Of a stretch of 64,000 bases of DNA, positions 41,971-50,694 are shown in pieces (the first letter of the stretch is position 1; the number at the start of each line of letters is the position of its first letter). The notes beneath the pieces are model-generated. The model made no database searches. It was not told where the DNA came from and saw only the letters and a list, made by a program, of their open reading frames with translations. Position numbers and translations under genes: made by a program. This DNA comes from DAIDKA01 sp036267975 (GTDB lineage: Bacteria > Pseudomonadota > Gammaproteobacteria > Steroidobacterales > Steroidobacteraceae): positions 1 to 64,000 of the forward strand of contig DATAVA010000012.1 in assembly GCA_036267975.1 (NCBI GenBank). The letters run 5' to 3'.

Positions 41971-43509
41971 ATGGCCATCAAGGCAACCGAGATCAGTGAT
42001 CTCATCAAGCAGCGCATCGAGAATTTCAAGGGCGTCACCGAGGCGCGCAATGTCGGCACCATCGTGTCGGTCACGGACGGCATCGTGCGGGTGCACGGCC
42101 TGGCCGATGCGCGTTACGGCGAAATGCTCGAATTTCCGGGCAACACCTTCGGCCTGGCGCTGAACCTGGAGCAGGACTCGGTCGGTTCGGTCGTGCTGGG
42201 GGATTACAAGCACTTGGGTGAAGGCGATACCGTCAAGACGACGGGCCGCATCCTCGAAGTGCCGGTGGGACCGGAACTGCTGGGCCGCGTCGTCGATGCG
42301 CTGGGCACCCCGATCGATGGCAAGGGTCCGATCAATGCCACGAAGACCGCGCCGATCGAGCGCGTGGCGCCGGGCGTGATCTACCGCAAGTCGGTCTCGC
42401 AGCCGGTGCAGACCGGGTACAAGTCCGTGGATGCGATGGTGCCGATCGGCCGCGGCCAGCGTGAGCTCATCATCGGGGATCGCCAGACCGGCAAGACCGC
42501 GATGGCGATCGACACCATCATCAACCAGAAGTCCTCCGGCATTAAGTGCGTTTATGTGGCGATCGGCCAGAAGCAGTCGACCATCGCGAACGTGGTGCGC
42601 AAGCTCGAGGAACACGACGCGCTGAAGCACACCATCATCGTGGCCGCCTCGGCCTCGACCCCGGCGGCCATGCAGTACATCTCGGCTTACTCGGGCGTGA
42701 CCATGGGCGAGTATTTCATGGACAACGGTGAGGACGCGCTGATCATTTACGATGATCTGTCGAAGCAGGCGGTGGCCTACCGGCAGATTTCGCTGCTGCT
42801 GCGCCGCCCGCCGGGCCGCGAAGCCTTCCCCGGCGATGTATTCTATTTGCACTCGCGCCTGCTCGAGCGCAGCGCCCGTGTGAACGAAGAGTACGTGGAG
42901 ATGGTCAGCAAGGGCGCGGTCAAGGGCAAGACCGGGTCGCTGACCGGCCTGCCGATCATCGAGACCCAGGCGGGGGACGTGACGGCCTTCGTGCCGACCA
43001 ACGTGATCTCGATCACCGATGGCCAGATCTTCCTGGAAACCGACCTGTTCAACGCCGGCATCCGCCCGGCCATGAACGCCGGCATCTCGGTATCCCGCGT
43101 CGGTGGCGCGGCGCAGACCGACATCATTCGCAGGCTGGGTGGCGGTATCCGTCTGGCGCTGGCGCAGTACCGGGAACTGGCGGCGTTCTCGCAGTTCGCC
43201 TCGGACCTGGATGAGTCGACCCGCAAGCAGCTCGAACGCGGCCAGCGCACCACCGAGGTGATGAAGCAGAAGCAGTACGAACCGCAGTCGGTGGCGGAGA
43301 TGGCGCTGTCGATCTATGCCGTGAACAATGGCTACCTGGACAAGGTCGCGATCCCGAAGATCGTGGAGTTCGAGGCGGCGCTGCAGGGCTACGCGAACTC
43401 CGCCCACAAGGCATCCCTGGATGCGATCAACGCCAAGCCGGTCCTCAAGGAACATGAGGCCACGCTGAAGAAGATCATCGAAGACTTCCTGGCCAACGGC
43501 ACTTACTGA
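41971..43509 (+). CDS. atpA: ATP synthase F1 subunit alpha
   Basis: 512 residues, the usual length 513 in E. coli. GDRQTGKTAMAID (Walker A, about 169-181), LLLRRPPGREAFPGDVFYLHSRLLERS (about 280-306), and the family signature PAMNAGISVSRVGGAAQ (about 365-381) are intact. The start is ATG 41971 with AAGGAA upstream; longer in-frame codons overlap atpH. Non-catalytic nucleotide-binding subunit of F1. Confidence 0.98.
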   Translation: MAIKATEISDLIKQRIENFKGVTEARNVGTIVSVTDGIVRVHGLADARYGEMLEFPGNTFGLALNLEQDSVGSVVLGDYKHLGEGDTVKTTGRILEVPVGPELLGRVVDALGTPIDGKGPINATKTAPIERVAPGVIYRKSVSQPVQTGYKSVDAMVPIGRGQRELIIGDRQTGKTAMAIDTIINQKSSGIKCVYVAIGQKQSTIANVVRKLEEHDALKHTIIVAASASTPAAMQYISAYSGVTMGEYFMDNGEDALIIYDDLSKQAVAYRQISLLLRRPPGREAFPGDVFYLHSRLLERSARVNEEYVEMVSKGAVKGKTGSLTGLPIIETQAGDVTAFVPTNVISITDGQIFLETDLFNAGIRPAMNAGISVSRVGGAAQTDIIRRLGGGIRLALAQYRELAAFSQFASDLDESTRKQLERGQRTTEVMKQKQYEPQSVAEMALSIYAVNNGYLDKVAIPKIVEFEAALQGYANSAHKASLDAINAKPVLKEHEATLKKIIEDFLANGTY

Positions 43510-43519
43510 AGAAGCGCGC

Positions 43520-44380
43520 ATGCCCGGCACCAAGGAAATCCGCACCAAGATCGCGAGTGTCAAAAGCACTCAGAAGATCACCAAGGCCATGCAGATGGTG
43601 GCCACCAGCAAGATGCGCCGCGCGCAGGAGCGCATGAAGCGCGCGCGCCCGTACGCGGAAAAGATGCGCACCGTGATCGGCCATCTGAACGATGCCAATC
43701 CGGACTTTCGGCATCCGTTCCTGATGGAGCGCGAGCCGAAGGCGATCGGCTTCATCGTCATCTCGACCGATCGCGGACTTGCCGGCGGGCTCAATGCGAA
43801 CCTGTTCAAACAGGTGCTGCTGCAGATGCGCGAGTGGCAGGCCAAGAACGTCCAGGCGAGCGTGGCGATCGTCGGCACGAAGGGCACGGCGTTCTTCCGG
43901 CGCCTGGGCACGCCGATGCTCGGCAATATCTCCGGACTGGGCGACCGTCCGCACATCAAGGACCTGGTCGGCACCATCAAGGTGATGCTCGACGCCTATC
44001 GCGAGGGCAAGATCGACCGGCTGTATCTCGCCAATGCGAAATTCGTCAACACGATGACGCAGCAGCCGACCATCACGCAGCTGCTGCCGGTGAATACGGC
44101 CGAGAACCACGGCTTGCCGGAGCACTGGGACTACCTCTACGAGCCGGATGCGATCGCGATCCTCGATGGTCTGCTGATGCGCTACATCGAATCGCAGGTC
44201 TACCAGGGCGTGGTCGAGAACGTCGCCTCCGAAATGGCCGCGCGCATGGTCGCGATGAAGGCTGCCACCGACAATGCCGGCAAGCTCATCGAAGAGCTGC
44301 AACTCGTTTACAACAAGGCCCGCCAGGCCGCGATCACGAAGGAACTTTCGGAGATCGTCGGCGGCGCGGCTGCCGTATAA
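43520..44380 (+). CDS. atpG: ATP synthase F1 subunit gamma
   Basis: 286 residues. The N-terminal helix KEIRTKIASVKSTQKITKAMQMVATSKM and C-terminal helix with SEMAARMVAMKAATDNAGKLI form the rotor coiled coil (the latter is the family signature). The Rossmann-like middle part has ISTDRGLAGGLNANLF. It transmits rotation between c-ring and F1. Confidence 0.98.
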   Translation: MPGTKEIRTKIASVKSTQKITKAMQMVATSKMRRAQERMKRARPYAEKMRTVIGHLNDANPDFRHPFLMEREPKAIGFIVISTDRGLAGGLNANLFKQVLLQMREWQAKNVQASVAIVGTKGTAFFRRLGTPMLGNISGLGDRPHIKDLVGTIKVMLDAYREGKIDRLYLANAKFVNTMTQQPTITQLLPVNTAENHGLPEHWDYLYEPDAIAILDGLLMRYIESQVYQGVVENVASEMAARMVAMKAATDNAGKLIEELQLVYNKARQAAITKELSEIVGGAAAV

Positions 44381-44395
44381 GTCAAGGACATATGC

Positions 44396-45826
44396 ATGAC
44401 CAACATTGCTGAAGGCAGGATCATCCAGATCATCGGCGCCGTCATCGACGTCGAGTTCCCCCGCGAGCAGATTCCGCACGTGTACGAGGCGCTGCAGCTC
44501 GCGGACTCGGATCTGATCCTGGAAGTGCAGCAGCAGCTGGGCGATGGCGTCGTGCGCACCATCGCGATGGGTGCCTCCGAGGGCCTCAAGCGGGGTCTGT
44601 CGGTGCGCTCCACGGGCGGTGCGATTTCGGTGCCGGTGGGCAAGGCGACCCTGGGCCGCATCATGGACGTGCTCGGTCGTCCGCAGGACAACCGCGGCCC
44701 GGTGGAATCACCGCAGCAGCTGCCGATCCACCGCGCGCCGCCGGCGTTCGATGAGCAGGCCGGCGGTCAGGATCTGCTGGTCACGGGCATCAAGGTCATC
44801 GACCTGCTGGTGCCGTTCGCGAAGGGCGGCAAGGTCGGCCTGTTCGGCGGTGCCGGCGTGGGCAAGACCGTCAACATGCTCGAGCTGATCAACAACATCG
44901 CCAAGCAGTACAGCGGTCTGTCGGTGTTCGCCGGAGTCGGCGAGCGCACCCGCGAAGGCAACGACTTCTATCACGAGATGATCGAGTCGGGCGTCATCGA
45001 CAAGGACACGCTGTCGAACTCGAAGGTCGCGATGGTGTACGGCCAGATGAACGAGCCACCGGGCAACCGCCTGCGCGTGGCCCTCACGGGACTGACCATG
45101 GCCGAGTACTTCCGTGACGAAGTGCGCGAGGACGGTGGCATGGGACGCGATGTGCTGTTCTTCGTGGACAACATCTATCGCTACACGCTGGCCGGCACCG
45201 AAGTGTCGGCGCTGCTGGGGCGCATGCCTTCGGCGGTGGGCTACCAGCCGACCCTCGCCGAGGAAATGGGCGTGCTGCAGGAGCGCATCACCTCCACCCG
45301 GACCGGCTCGATCACCTCCATCCAGGCCGTATACGTGCCGGCGGACGACCTGACGGACCCGTCTCCGGCCACGACCTTCGCGCACCTGGACGCGACTGTC
45401 GTGTTGTCGCGCCAGATCGCGGCGAAGGGCATCTATCCGGCGGTGGATCCGCTGGATTCGACCAGCCGGCAGCTTGACCCGCTGGTCATCGGCGACGAGC
45501 ACTACAACACCGCGCGCGGCGTGCAGGCCGTGCTGCAGCGCTACAAGGAGCTGCAGGACATCATCGCCATCCTCGGCATGGACGAACTGTCGGCTGAGGA
45601 CAAGCAGACGGTGTTCCGCGCCCGCAAGGTGGAGCGCTTCCTGTCGCAGCCGTTCAACGTCGCCAAGGTCTTCACCGGCCAGGATGGCAAGATCGTATCG
45701 CTGAAGGACACCATCCGCGGCTTCCAGGGTATCCTCAGCGGCGAGTACGACCACCTGCCCGAACAGGCGTTCTACATGGTCGGCTCGATCGATGAGGCCG
45801 TGGAAAAAGCCAAGACGCTGCAGTAA
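44396..45826 (+). CDS. atpD: ATP synthase F1 subunit beta
   Basis: 476 residues: the catalytic subunit with Walker A GGAGVGKTVNMLE (about 152-164), GERTREGNDFYHEM, Walker B VLFFVDNIYR, GRMPSAVGYQPTLAEEMG and the C-terminal LSQPFxVAxVFTG block. DELSEEDK-like reads DELSAEDK. All catalytic residues appear present. The stop overlaps the atpC start by one base (TAATG). Confidence 0.98.
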   Translation: MTNIAEGRIIQIIGAVIDVEFPREQIPHVYEALQLADSDLILEVQQQLGDGVVRTIAMGASEGLKRGLSVRSTGGAISVPVGKATLGRIMDVLGRPQDNRGPVESPQQLPIHRAPPAFDEQAGGQDLLVTGIKVIDLLVPFAKGGKVGLFGGAGVGKTVNMLELINNIAKQYSGLSVFAGVGERTREGNDFYHEMIESGVIDKDTLSNSKVAMVYGQMNEPPGNRLRVALTGLTMAEYFRDEVREDGGMGRDVLFFVDNIYRYTLAGTEVSALLGRMPSAVGYQPTLAEEMGVLQERITSTRTGSITSIQAVYVPADDLTDPSPATTFAHLDATVVLSRQIAAKGIYPAVDPLDSTSRQLDPLVIGDEHYNTARGVQAVLQRYKELQDIIAILGMDELSAEDKQTVFRARKVERFLSQPFNVAKVFTGQDGKIVSLKDTIRGFQGILSGEYDHLPEQAFYMVGSIDEAVEKAKTLQ

Positions 45827-46254
45827 TGGCAACGACACACACCATCAAGGTCGACATCGTCAGCGCGGAAGGCGAGATCTTCTCGGGGGATGCGACCATG
45901 GTGTTTGCGCCGGGCTCGCAGGGCGATCTGGGCATCTACCCGCGGCATGCACCGCTGCTGACCCTGCTCAAGGCCGGCGAAGTACGCGTTCAGACGCCCG
46001 ACGGCGCCGAGCAGGTGTTCTACGTGGGCGGTGGGGCGCTGGAGGTCCAGCCGCACCTGGTGACGGTGCTGGCTGATACTGCGCTGCGCGCCAAGGACAT
46101 CGATGAAGCGGCAGCGTTGGCCGCCAAGCAGCGGGCCGAGGAAGCCTTGCGGGATCATGCCGGTCTCATCGACCACGCCGAGGCGCTGGCGGAACTCGCC
46201 CGGATTGCCGCACAGCTCAAAATCCTCGAGCGTCTGCGCAAGATCCGCAGCTAG
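45826..46254 (+). CDS. atpC: ATP synthase F1 subunit epsilon
   Basis: 142 residues: N-terminal beta-sandwich (about 1-88, VDIVSAEGEIFSGDATMV, GDLGIYPRHAPLLTLLKAGEVRV) and C-terminal helical hairpin (about 92-140, AKDIDEAAALAAKQRAEEAL). It is an inhibitory and coupling subunit. Last gene of the atp operon. Confidence 0.97.
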   Translation: MATTHTIKVDIVSAEGEIFSGDATMVFAPGSQGDLGIYPRHAPLLTLLKAGEVRVQTPDGAEQVFYVGGGALEVQPHLVTVLADTALRAKDIDEAAALAAKQRAEEALRDHAGLIDHAEALAELARIAAQLKILERLRKIRS

Positions 46255-46281
46255 ACCGCGCTCGTCGGGCCGCCGTCGCGG

Positions 46282-46287
46282 TAAGCT
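46282..46287 (+). promoter_or_regulatory. -10-like hexamer before the C13 peptidase gene
   Basis: TAAGCT lies 6 nt before the ATG at 46294; no Shine-Dalgarno sequence follows and the -35 position has no match. It overlaps the right arm of an inverted repeat (46255-46260 / 46277-46282). Confidence 0.2.
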
Positions 46288-46293
46288 GCCGCG

Positions 46294-47178
46294 ATGGGCA
46301 GCCTCCTGCAACTCGACAACACGAGCCGCGCGGCAACCTGGCTCACGGCGCTGGCCGCAATGCTATGCCTGCATGCGGGCGCAGGCCGGGCGGCCGATAG
46401 CCAGCGCCAGACACTGCTGAACACCGTCGCGCGCATGGACCACGGCAATGCCGCGGGCGGCGATGTCTATTTCGTGGGCTTTGCGGGGTATGGCGAACAG
46501 AAGGTATTCCGCAAGGAAGCCGAGCTGGCGCGGCAGGTGTTCGCAGCGCGCTTTGCCACCGCCAACCGCTCGCTGCTGCTGGTCAATGACATCCATGACC
46601 GGCGCACCTATCCGCTGGCGACCTTCGACAACCTGCGCATTGCCGTGGATGCGATCGGCCGCCGCATGCACCCGGATCGCGACACGCTGGTGCTGATGCT
46701 GACCTCGCACGGCAATGATGAGGATGGGATCGCGATCACGAATGGCAAGATGCCCGAGGATGCGTTGTCGCCGCAGGATGTCCGCAAGCTCCTCGATGAG
46801 GCGCATATCCGCTGGCGGGTGATCATCGTCTCGGCGTGCTACTCCGGCATCTTCATACCCGTGCTCCAGAACGAGTCGACCCTGATCATGACGGCGGCGG
46901 ATTCGCGCCACAGTTCGTTCGGCTGCGATGACACCCGCGATCTGACCTATTTCGGCGAGGCCCTGCTGCGCGATGCGCTGCCCCACGCCTGTTCGCTCAC
47001 CGCGGCCTACGCCGACATGGCGCGCATCATCGACAAGCGCGAGAGCGACGAAGGTGAGATTCATTCGAACCCCAGGCTGGCTGTCGGACCGCGCATGCGG
47101 GCACGGCTGCCGCTGCTGGATGCAGCCGCGGCGCGCAGCTGCAACGTCGCGGCACCACCCACCCCCACTCGTCATTGA
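46294..47178 (+). CDS. Exported C13 (legumain-like) cysteine peptidase
   Basis: 294 residues with a signal sequence (about 1-34, ending GAGRAA). The caspase-hemoglobinase fold is recognisable: VYFVGFAGYGEQKVF, catalytic His in LMLTSHGNDEDG (about 135-146), catalytic Cys in VIIVSACYSGIFIPVL (about 177-192), and LIMTAADSRHSSFGC. This matches the bacterial Peptidase_C13 family. Legumains and GPI transamidases cleave after Asn, but no substrate is known for the bacterial periplasmic forms. It sits between atpC and glmU in the same direction; the gap to glmU is only 8 nt. Confidence 0.88.
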   Translation: MGSLLQLDNTSRAATWLTALAAMLCLHAGAGRAADSQRQTLLNTVARMDHGNAAGGDVYFVGFAGYGEQKVFRKEAELARQVFAARFATANRSLLLVNDIHDRRTYPLATFDNLRIAVDAIGRRMHPDRDTLVLMLTSHGNDEDGIAITNGKMPEDALSPQDVRKLLDEAHIRWRVIIVSACYSGIFIPVLQNESTLIMTAADSRHSSFGCDDTRDLTYFGEALLRDALPHACSLTAAYADMARIIDKRESDEGEIHSNPRLAVGPRMRARLPLLDAAAARSCNVAAPPTPTRH

Positions 47179-47186
47179 GGCACAAC

Positions 47187-48611
47187 GTGGCTCGCAAAAA
47201 AGCATCTCGATCCCGCCCCAAAGTGAAGACGCCGCAGGCTGCACCGCCGCTGGCGGTGATCATCCTGGCGGCCGGCGCCGGCAAGCGCATGAAATCGGCG
47301 TTGCCGAAAGTGCTGCAGCCCCTGGCCGGCAAGCCGCTGCTGCAGTACGTGCTGGATACGGCACGCAGCCTCAAGCCGGTCGCGATCCACGTGGTGTACG
47401 GCCACGGCGGCAAGGCGGTGCCGGCGGCGTTTGGCCATGAATCGGTGTCCTGGGTGCAGCAGCTCGAGCAGCTGGGCACCGGGCATGCGGTGATGCAGGC
47501 GGCGCCCTTGCTGAAGCCCGATCAGCGGGTGCTGATTCTGTATGGCGACGGACCGTTGATCACCCCCGAAACCCTGCGGGCACTCCTCGATGCGACCGGC
47601 CGGGACGAGGTGGGGCTGCTGACCGTGAAGGCCAGCGATCCGAGCGGCTACGGGCGCGTGCTGCGCAGCGCCAGCGGCCGGGTTCAGGCGATTGTCGAAG
47701 AGCGCGATGCGAGCGCGAAACAGCGTCGTGTGGACGAATGCAATACGGGTGTACTGACCGTGCCAGCGGTGCGGCTGACGAAGTGGCTGGGTCGCCTTGG
47801 AAACGGCAATTCGCAGCGCGAGTACTACCTGACGGATGTGATCGCGATGGCGGTACGCGAGCGGGTGGCCGTGCGACCGGTCATCGCCGCCGATGAACGT
47901 GAAGTGCAGGGCATCAACGATCGGATCCAGCTTGCTGCCGCGGAAGGCGCCTGGCGCATGCGCCAGGCCCGCAAGCTGCTGCTCGAAGGCGCCACGCTCA
48001 TCGACCCGGCACGGGTTGACGTGCGTGGCGTCGTGTCGGTAGGACACGATGTGGTGATCGACGTGAACGTCGTATTCGAAGGCGAGGTAAGACTTGGCGA
48101 TGGCGTAAGGATCGGCCCCAACTGCCTGATCCGCGACGCGCAGATTGCCGCCGGCACTGAGGTCTTCGCCAATTGCGTCATTGACCGCGCGATCATCGGA
48201 CCGGACTGCCGCATCGGGCCATTCGCGCGGGTGCGGCCCGAATCAGTGCTCGCCGAGCAGGTGCACGTCGGCAACTTCGTGGAGATCAAGAAGACGCGCA
48301 TCGGTGCCGGATCCAAGGCCAATCATCTCACTTACCTGGGCGATGCGACGGTCGGTACGGGCGTCAATGTCGGCGCCGGTACGGTGACCTGCAATTACGA
48401 CGGCGTCAACAAATGGCCGACGATCATCGAAGACGATGTCTTCGTGGGTTCCGGCAGCATGCTGGTTGCACCCGTGCAGATCGGCGCAGGCGCGACCATC
48501 GGTGCGGGTTCGACCCTCTCGCGCGTCGCTCCGGCCGGGCAGTTGACCGTCGCGCGTGCGCGGCAGGTCAGCATTCCGGGATGGAAGCGGCCGACAAGGC
48601 GCCAGACTTAA
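47187..48611 (+). CDS. glmU: Bifunctional GlmU: GlcN-1-P acetyltransferase / GlcNAc-1-P uridyltransferase
   Basis: 474 residues from GTG 47187 (GAGG six bases upstream; a TTG at 47175 is less likely). The N-terminal pyrophosphorylase domain has IILAAGAGKRMKSALPKVL (about 28-46), YGDGPLITPETL, and ECNTGVLTVPAVRL. The C-terminal left-handed beta-helix of hexapeptide repeats runs from about 265 and has GNFVEIKKTRIGAGSKANHLTYLGDA and VTCNYDGVNKWPTIIEDD. It makes UDP-GlcNAc for peptidoglycan and LPS. A basic 20-residue N-terminal extension (ARKKASRSRPKVKT) precedes the catalytic domain. Confidence 0.96.
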   Translation: MARKKASRSRPKVKTPQAAPPLAVIILAAGAGKRMKSALPKVLQPLAGKPLLQYVLDTARSLKPVAIHVVYGHGGKAVPAAFGHESVSWVQQLEQLGTGHAVMQAAPLLKPDQRVLILYGDGPLITPETLRALLDATGRDEVGLLTVKASDPSGYGRVLRSASGRVQAIVEERDASAKQRRVDECNTGVLTVPAVRLTKWLGRLGNGNSQREYYLTDVIAMAVRERVAVRPVIAADEREVQGINDRIQLAAAEGAWRMRQARKLLLEGATLIDPARVDVRGVVSVGHDVVIDVNVVFEGEVRLGDGVRIGPNCLIRDAQIAAGTEVFANCVIDRAIIGPDCRIGPFARVRPESVLAEQVHVGNFVEIKKTRIGAGSKANHLTYLGDATVGTGVNVGAGTVTCNYDGVNKWPTIIEDDVFVGSGSMLVAPVQIGAGATIGAGSTLSRVAPAGQLTVARARQVSIPGWKRPTRRQT

Positions 48612-50080
48612 CTCTTGGCCAGGCCCTTGATGCGCTCGACCAGTGCCGATGTGGACTTCTGCGGCAGCAGCGGCACGAGGGCCACGCGACCACCGCTGGC
48701 CTCGACCACTTCACGCCCGACGACCTGCTCGGCTTTGTAGTCGGCGCCCTTTACCAGAACGTGCGGGCGTACGGCCTCGATGGTCTCGAGGGGCGTGTCT
48801 TCGTCAAAAACCGTGACGGCATCCACGCAGGCCAGCGCGGCGAGCAGCGCAGCCCGTTCGGCCTGCGGCACCAGCGGCCGTTCGGGGCCCTTGAGGCGCC
48901 GCACCGAGGCGTCGCTGTTGATGGCGAGCACCAGCACGTCACCGAGTCGCGCCGCACTGTGCAGCAGTGACAGATGTCCGGCATGCAGCAGGTCGTAGCA
49001 GCCGTTCGTGAAGACGATGCGCTTGCCGGCAATGCGCCAGGACGCCGCCCGCGCCGCCAGCTCGACGCGCGACAACACCTTGGCGTCGGGAGTGGCGGTC
49101 AGTTCACTGCGAATACTGTCCGCATCAACCGCGACGGCACCGACCTGTCCGACCGAAACGCCGGCGGCGGCATTGGCCAGTCTGGCGGCGTCGGGCAACG
49201 GTGCCTTCGCGGCCAGCGACAGGGTCAGCACGGCAATCGCCGTATCACCTGCGCCGGTGACATCGAAGACCGCGCGACGGCTTGCCGGCACGGACACGGC
49301 TGGGCCTGCGGCAGGCACGACCAGCATGCCGTGTTCACTCAGCGTTACGACCATCGAGTCGAGCCCGGCGCCCGCGATCAGCTTGCGGGCAGCCACCGCG
49401 ATCGATTCGGTATCGGTTGGGTCCAAGGAGCCGCCGGCTGCCGCTTCCAGTTCGCGCAGATTCGGCGTGATCGTGGTCGCACCCCGATACAAGGTAAAGT
49501 CGCGGGTCTTCGGATCCACCACCACGGGGAGCTTGCCGACCCGCGTGGTAATGGCCGCAATGATTGGCGCGGTGAGCACGCCCTTGGCGTAGTCGCTGAG
49601 GATGACCGCATCGGGTAGCACCCCGCCCAGGCCGGCGAGCATGCGGGCGCAGATGTCGGGGCCGCAGGGGCGCGCGTCTTCCCAATCCATGCGCAGCAGT
49701 TGCTGGCTGTGGCCGAGCACGCGCAGCTTGCGCGTGGTACGCCGCTCGTCGCTGCGGACAATGGCCCGCGTATCGATGCCGGATGCGGCGCAAAGCCGCA
49801 CCAGATCATCGCCGGCGGCATCCTGGCCGATGGTGCCCGCGAGTGTGACGGTCGCACCCAGGGCCGCAGCCTGGCGCGCCACGTTGGCGGCGCCCCCGAG
49901 GCGATGTTCGGTCGCGCGTACCCGCACGACGGGCACCGGCGCCTCCGGCGACACGCGGTCCACCGCACCCATGACGTATTCATCGAGCATGAGATCGCCG
50001 ATGACCCATATCTTCAGGCCGGCGAAGCGGTCAAGCACCGCGAGCAGTGCGAGCAGATCGGTTTGTTCGGAGTCGCTCAT
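48608..50080 (-). CDS. hldE: Bifunctional heptose kinase / ADP-heptose synthase HldE
   Basis: 490 residues. The N-terminal ribokinase-type domain (about 1-325) phosphorylates heptose-7-P at O-1: VIGDLMLDEYVMGAVDRVSPEAP, GGAANVARQAAALGA, DVTGAGDTAIAVL (anion hole and catalytic Asp). The C-terminal adenylyltransferase domain (about 350-490) has VFTNGCYDLLHAGHLSLL (HxGH) and SASVRRLKGPxRP-like INSDASVRRLKGPERPL. The start overlaps the gmhB stop by 4 nt. Convergent with glmU (4-nt overlap). Confidence 0.96.
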   Translation of the reverse strand: MSDSEQTDLLALLAVLDRFAGLKIWVIGDLMLDEYVMGAVDRVSPEAPVPVVRVRATEHRLGGAANVARQAAALGATVTLAGTIGQDAAGDDLVRLCAASGIDTRAIVRSDERRTTRKLRVLGHSQQLLRMDWEDARPCGPDICARMLAGLGGVLPDAVILSDYAKGVLTAPIIAAITTRVGKLPVVVDPKTRDFTLYRGATTITPNLRELEAAAGGSLDPTDTESIAVAARKLIAGAGLDSMVVTLSEHGMLVVPAAGPAVSVPASRRAVFDVTGAGDTAIAVLTLSLAAKAPLPDAARLANAAAGVSVGQVGAVAVDADSIRSELTATPDAKVLSRVELAARAASWRIAGKRIVFTNGCYDLLHAGHLSLLHSAARLGDVLVLAINSDASVRRLKGPERPLVPQAERAALLAALACVDAVTVFDEDTPLETIEAVRPHVLVKGADYKAEQVVGREVVEASGGRVALVPLLPQKSTSALVERIKGLAKS

Positions 50081-50694
50081 GGAATGGCCGGTCCTGAAAA
50101 TTCGGTGCAATGCGTTTCGGAACAGGAATTCAATCGTTCAGCGAGCTGCGCCAGATCATCGAAGACCGGCACACTGTCGCCTCGCTCCTGCAGTTGCGCG
50201 GCCGCACGCCGGCCCTTGCCGGTTCGCACCAGTGCGGCGGCGACGCCGGCGGCGCGCGCAGCGTCGACATCGCGCACATCGTCGCCTACGACCAGCGTGA
50301 GGGCGGCCGCAAGGCCGGAGTCCTGAACCGCGCAGCGGATGAGACCCGGCGCTGGTTTGCGGCAATCGCAGTGCGCCGCGGGCGCGTGCGGGCAGAAGTA
50401 CACGCCGCTGATGCTCGCGCCGGCGGCTTCAGCCTGGGCCAGCATGGCCGCGAGTATCTGATCCAGATCCTGCGCACTCATCAGACCGCGGCCCACGGCG
50501 GACTGGTTGGTGGCGATGCTGATGCGCAATCCGGCGCGCGAGAAGGCGGCCAGTGCGCCGAGTGCCCCCGGCAGCCACTTGAAGTCGGCGGCGCGCCGAA
50601 TGTACCCGTCATCGGCCGCTTCCTCATTGAGTACACCATCGCGATCGAGGATCAGATGGCGCAGGCCCGTCGGCAACAGCGGCGTGACTGCCAT
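50077..50694 (-). CDS. gmhB: D-glycero-beta-D-manno-heptose-1,7-bisphosphate 7-phosphatase
   Basis: 205 residues of the HAD superfamily. LILDRDGVLNEE is the catalytic DxD motif, followed by ATNQSAVGRGLMS, the zinc-loop YFCPHAPAAHCDCRKPAPG and VGDDVRDVDAARAAG. It removes the 7-phosphate between the HldE kinase and adenylyltransferase steps. The start shares one base with the hldD stop (TGATG). Confidence 0.95.
   Translation of the reverse strand: MAVTPLLPTGLRHLILDRDGVLNEEAADDGYIRRAADFKWLPGALGALAAFSRAGLRISIATNQSAVGRGLMSAQDLDQILAAMLAQAEAAGASISGVYFCPHAPAAHCDCRKPAPGLIRCAVQDSGLAAALTLVVGDDVRDVDAARAAGVAAALVRTGKGRRAAAQLQERGDSVPVFDDLAQLAERLNSCSETHCTEFSGPAIP

Noticed and set aside
41965..43569. Long open frame (over 500 codons) on the minus strand opposite atpA
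   Set aside because: It is a mirror of a highly biased G+C-rich coding sequence. The plus-strand frame encodes a textbook ATP synthase alpha subunit. The same holds for long frames opposite glnA, atpD, the hybrid kinase and ntrC.
46255..46282. Inverted repeat ACCGCG-N16-CGCGGT after atpC as a terminator
   Set aside because: No T tract follows and the loop is long. At most a weak pausing hairpin.
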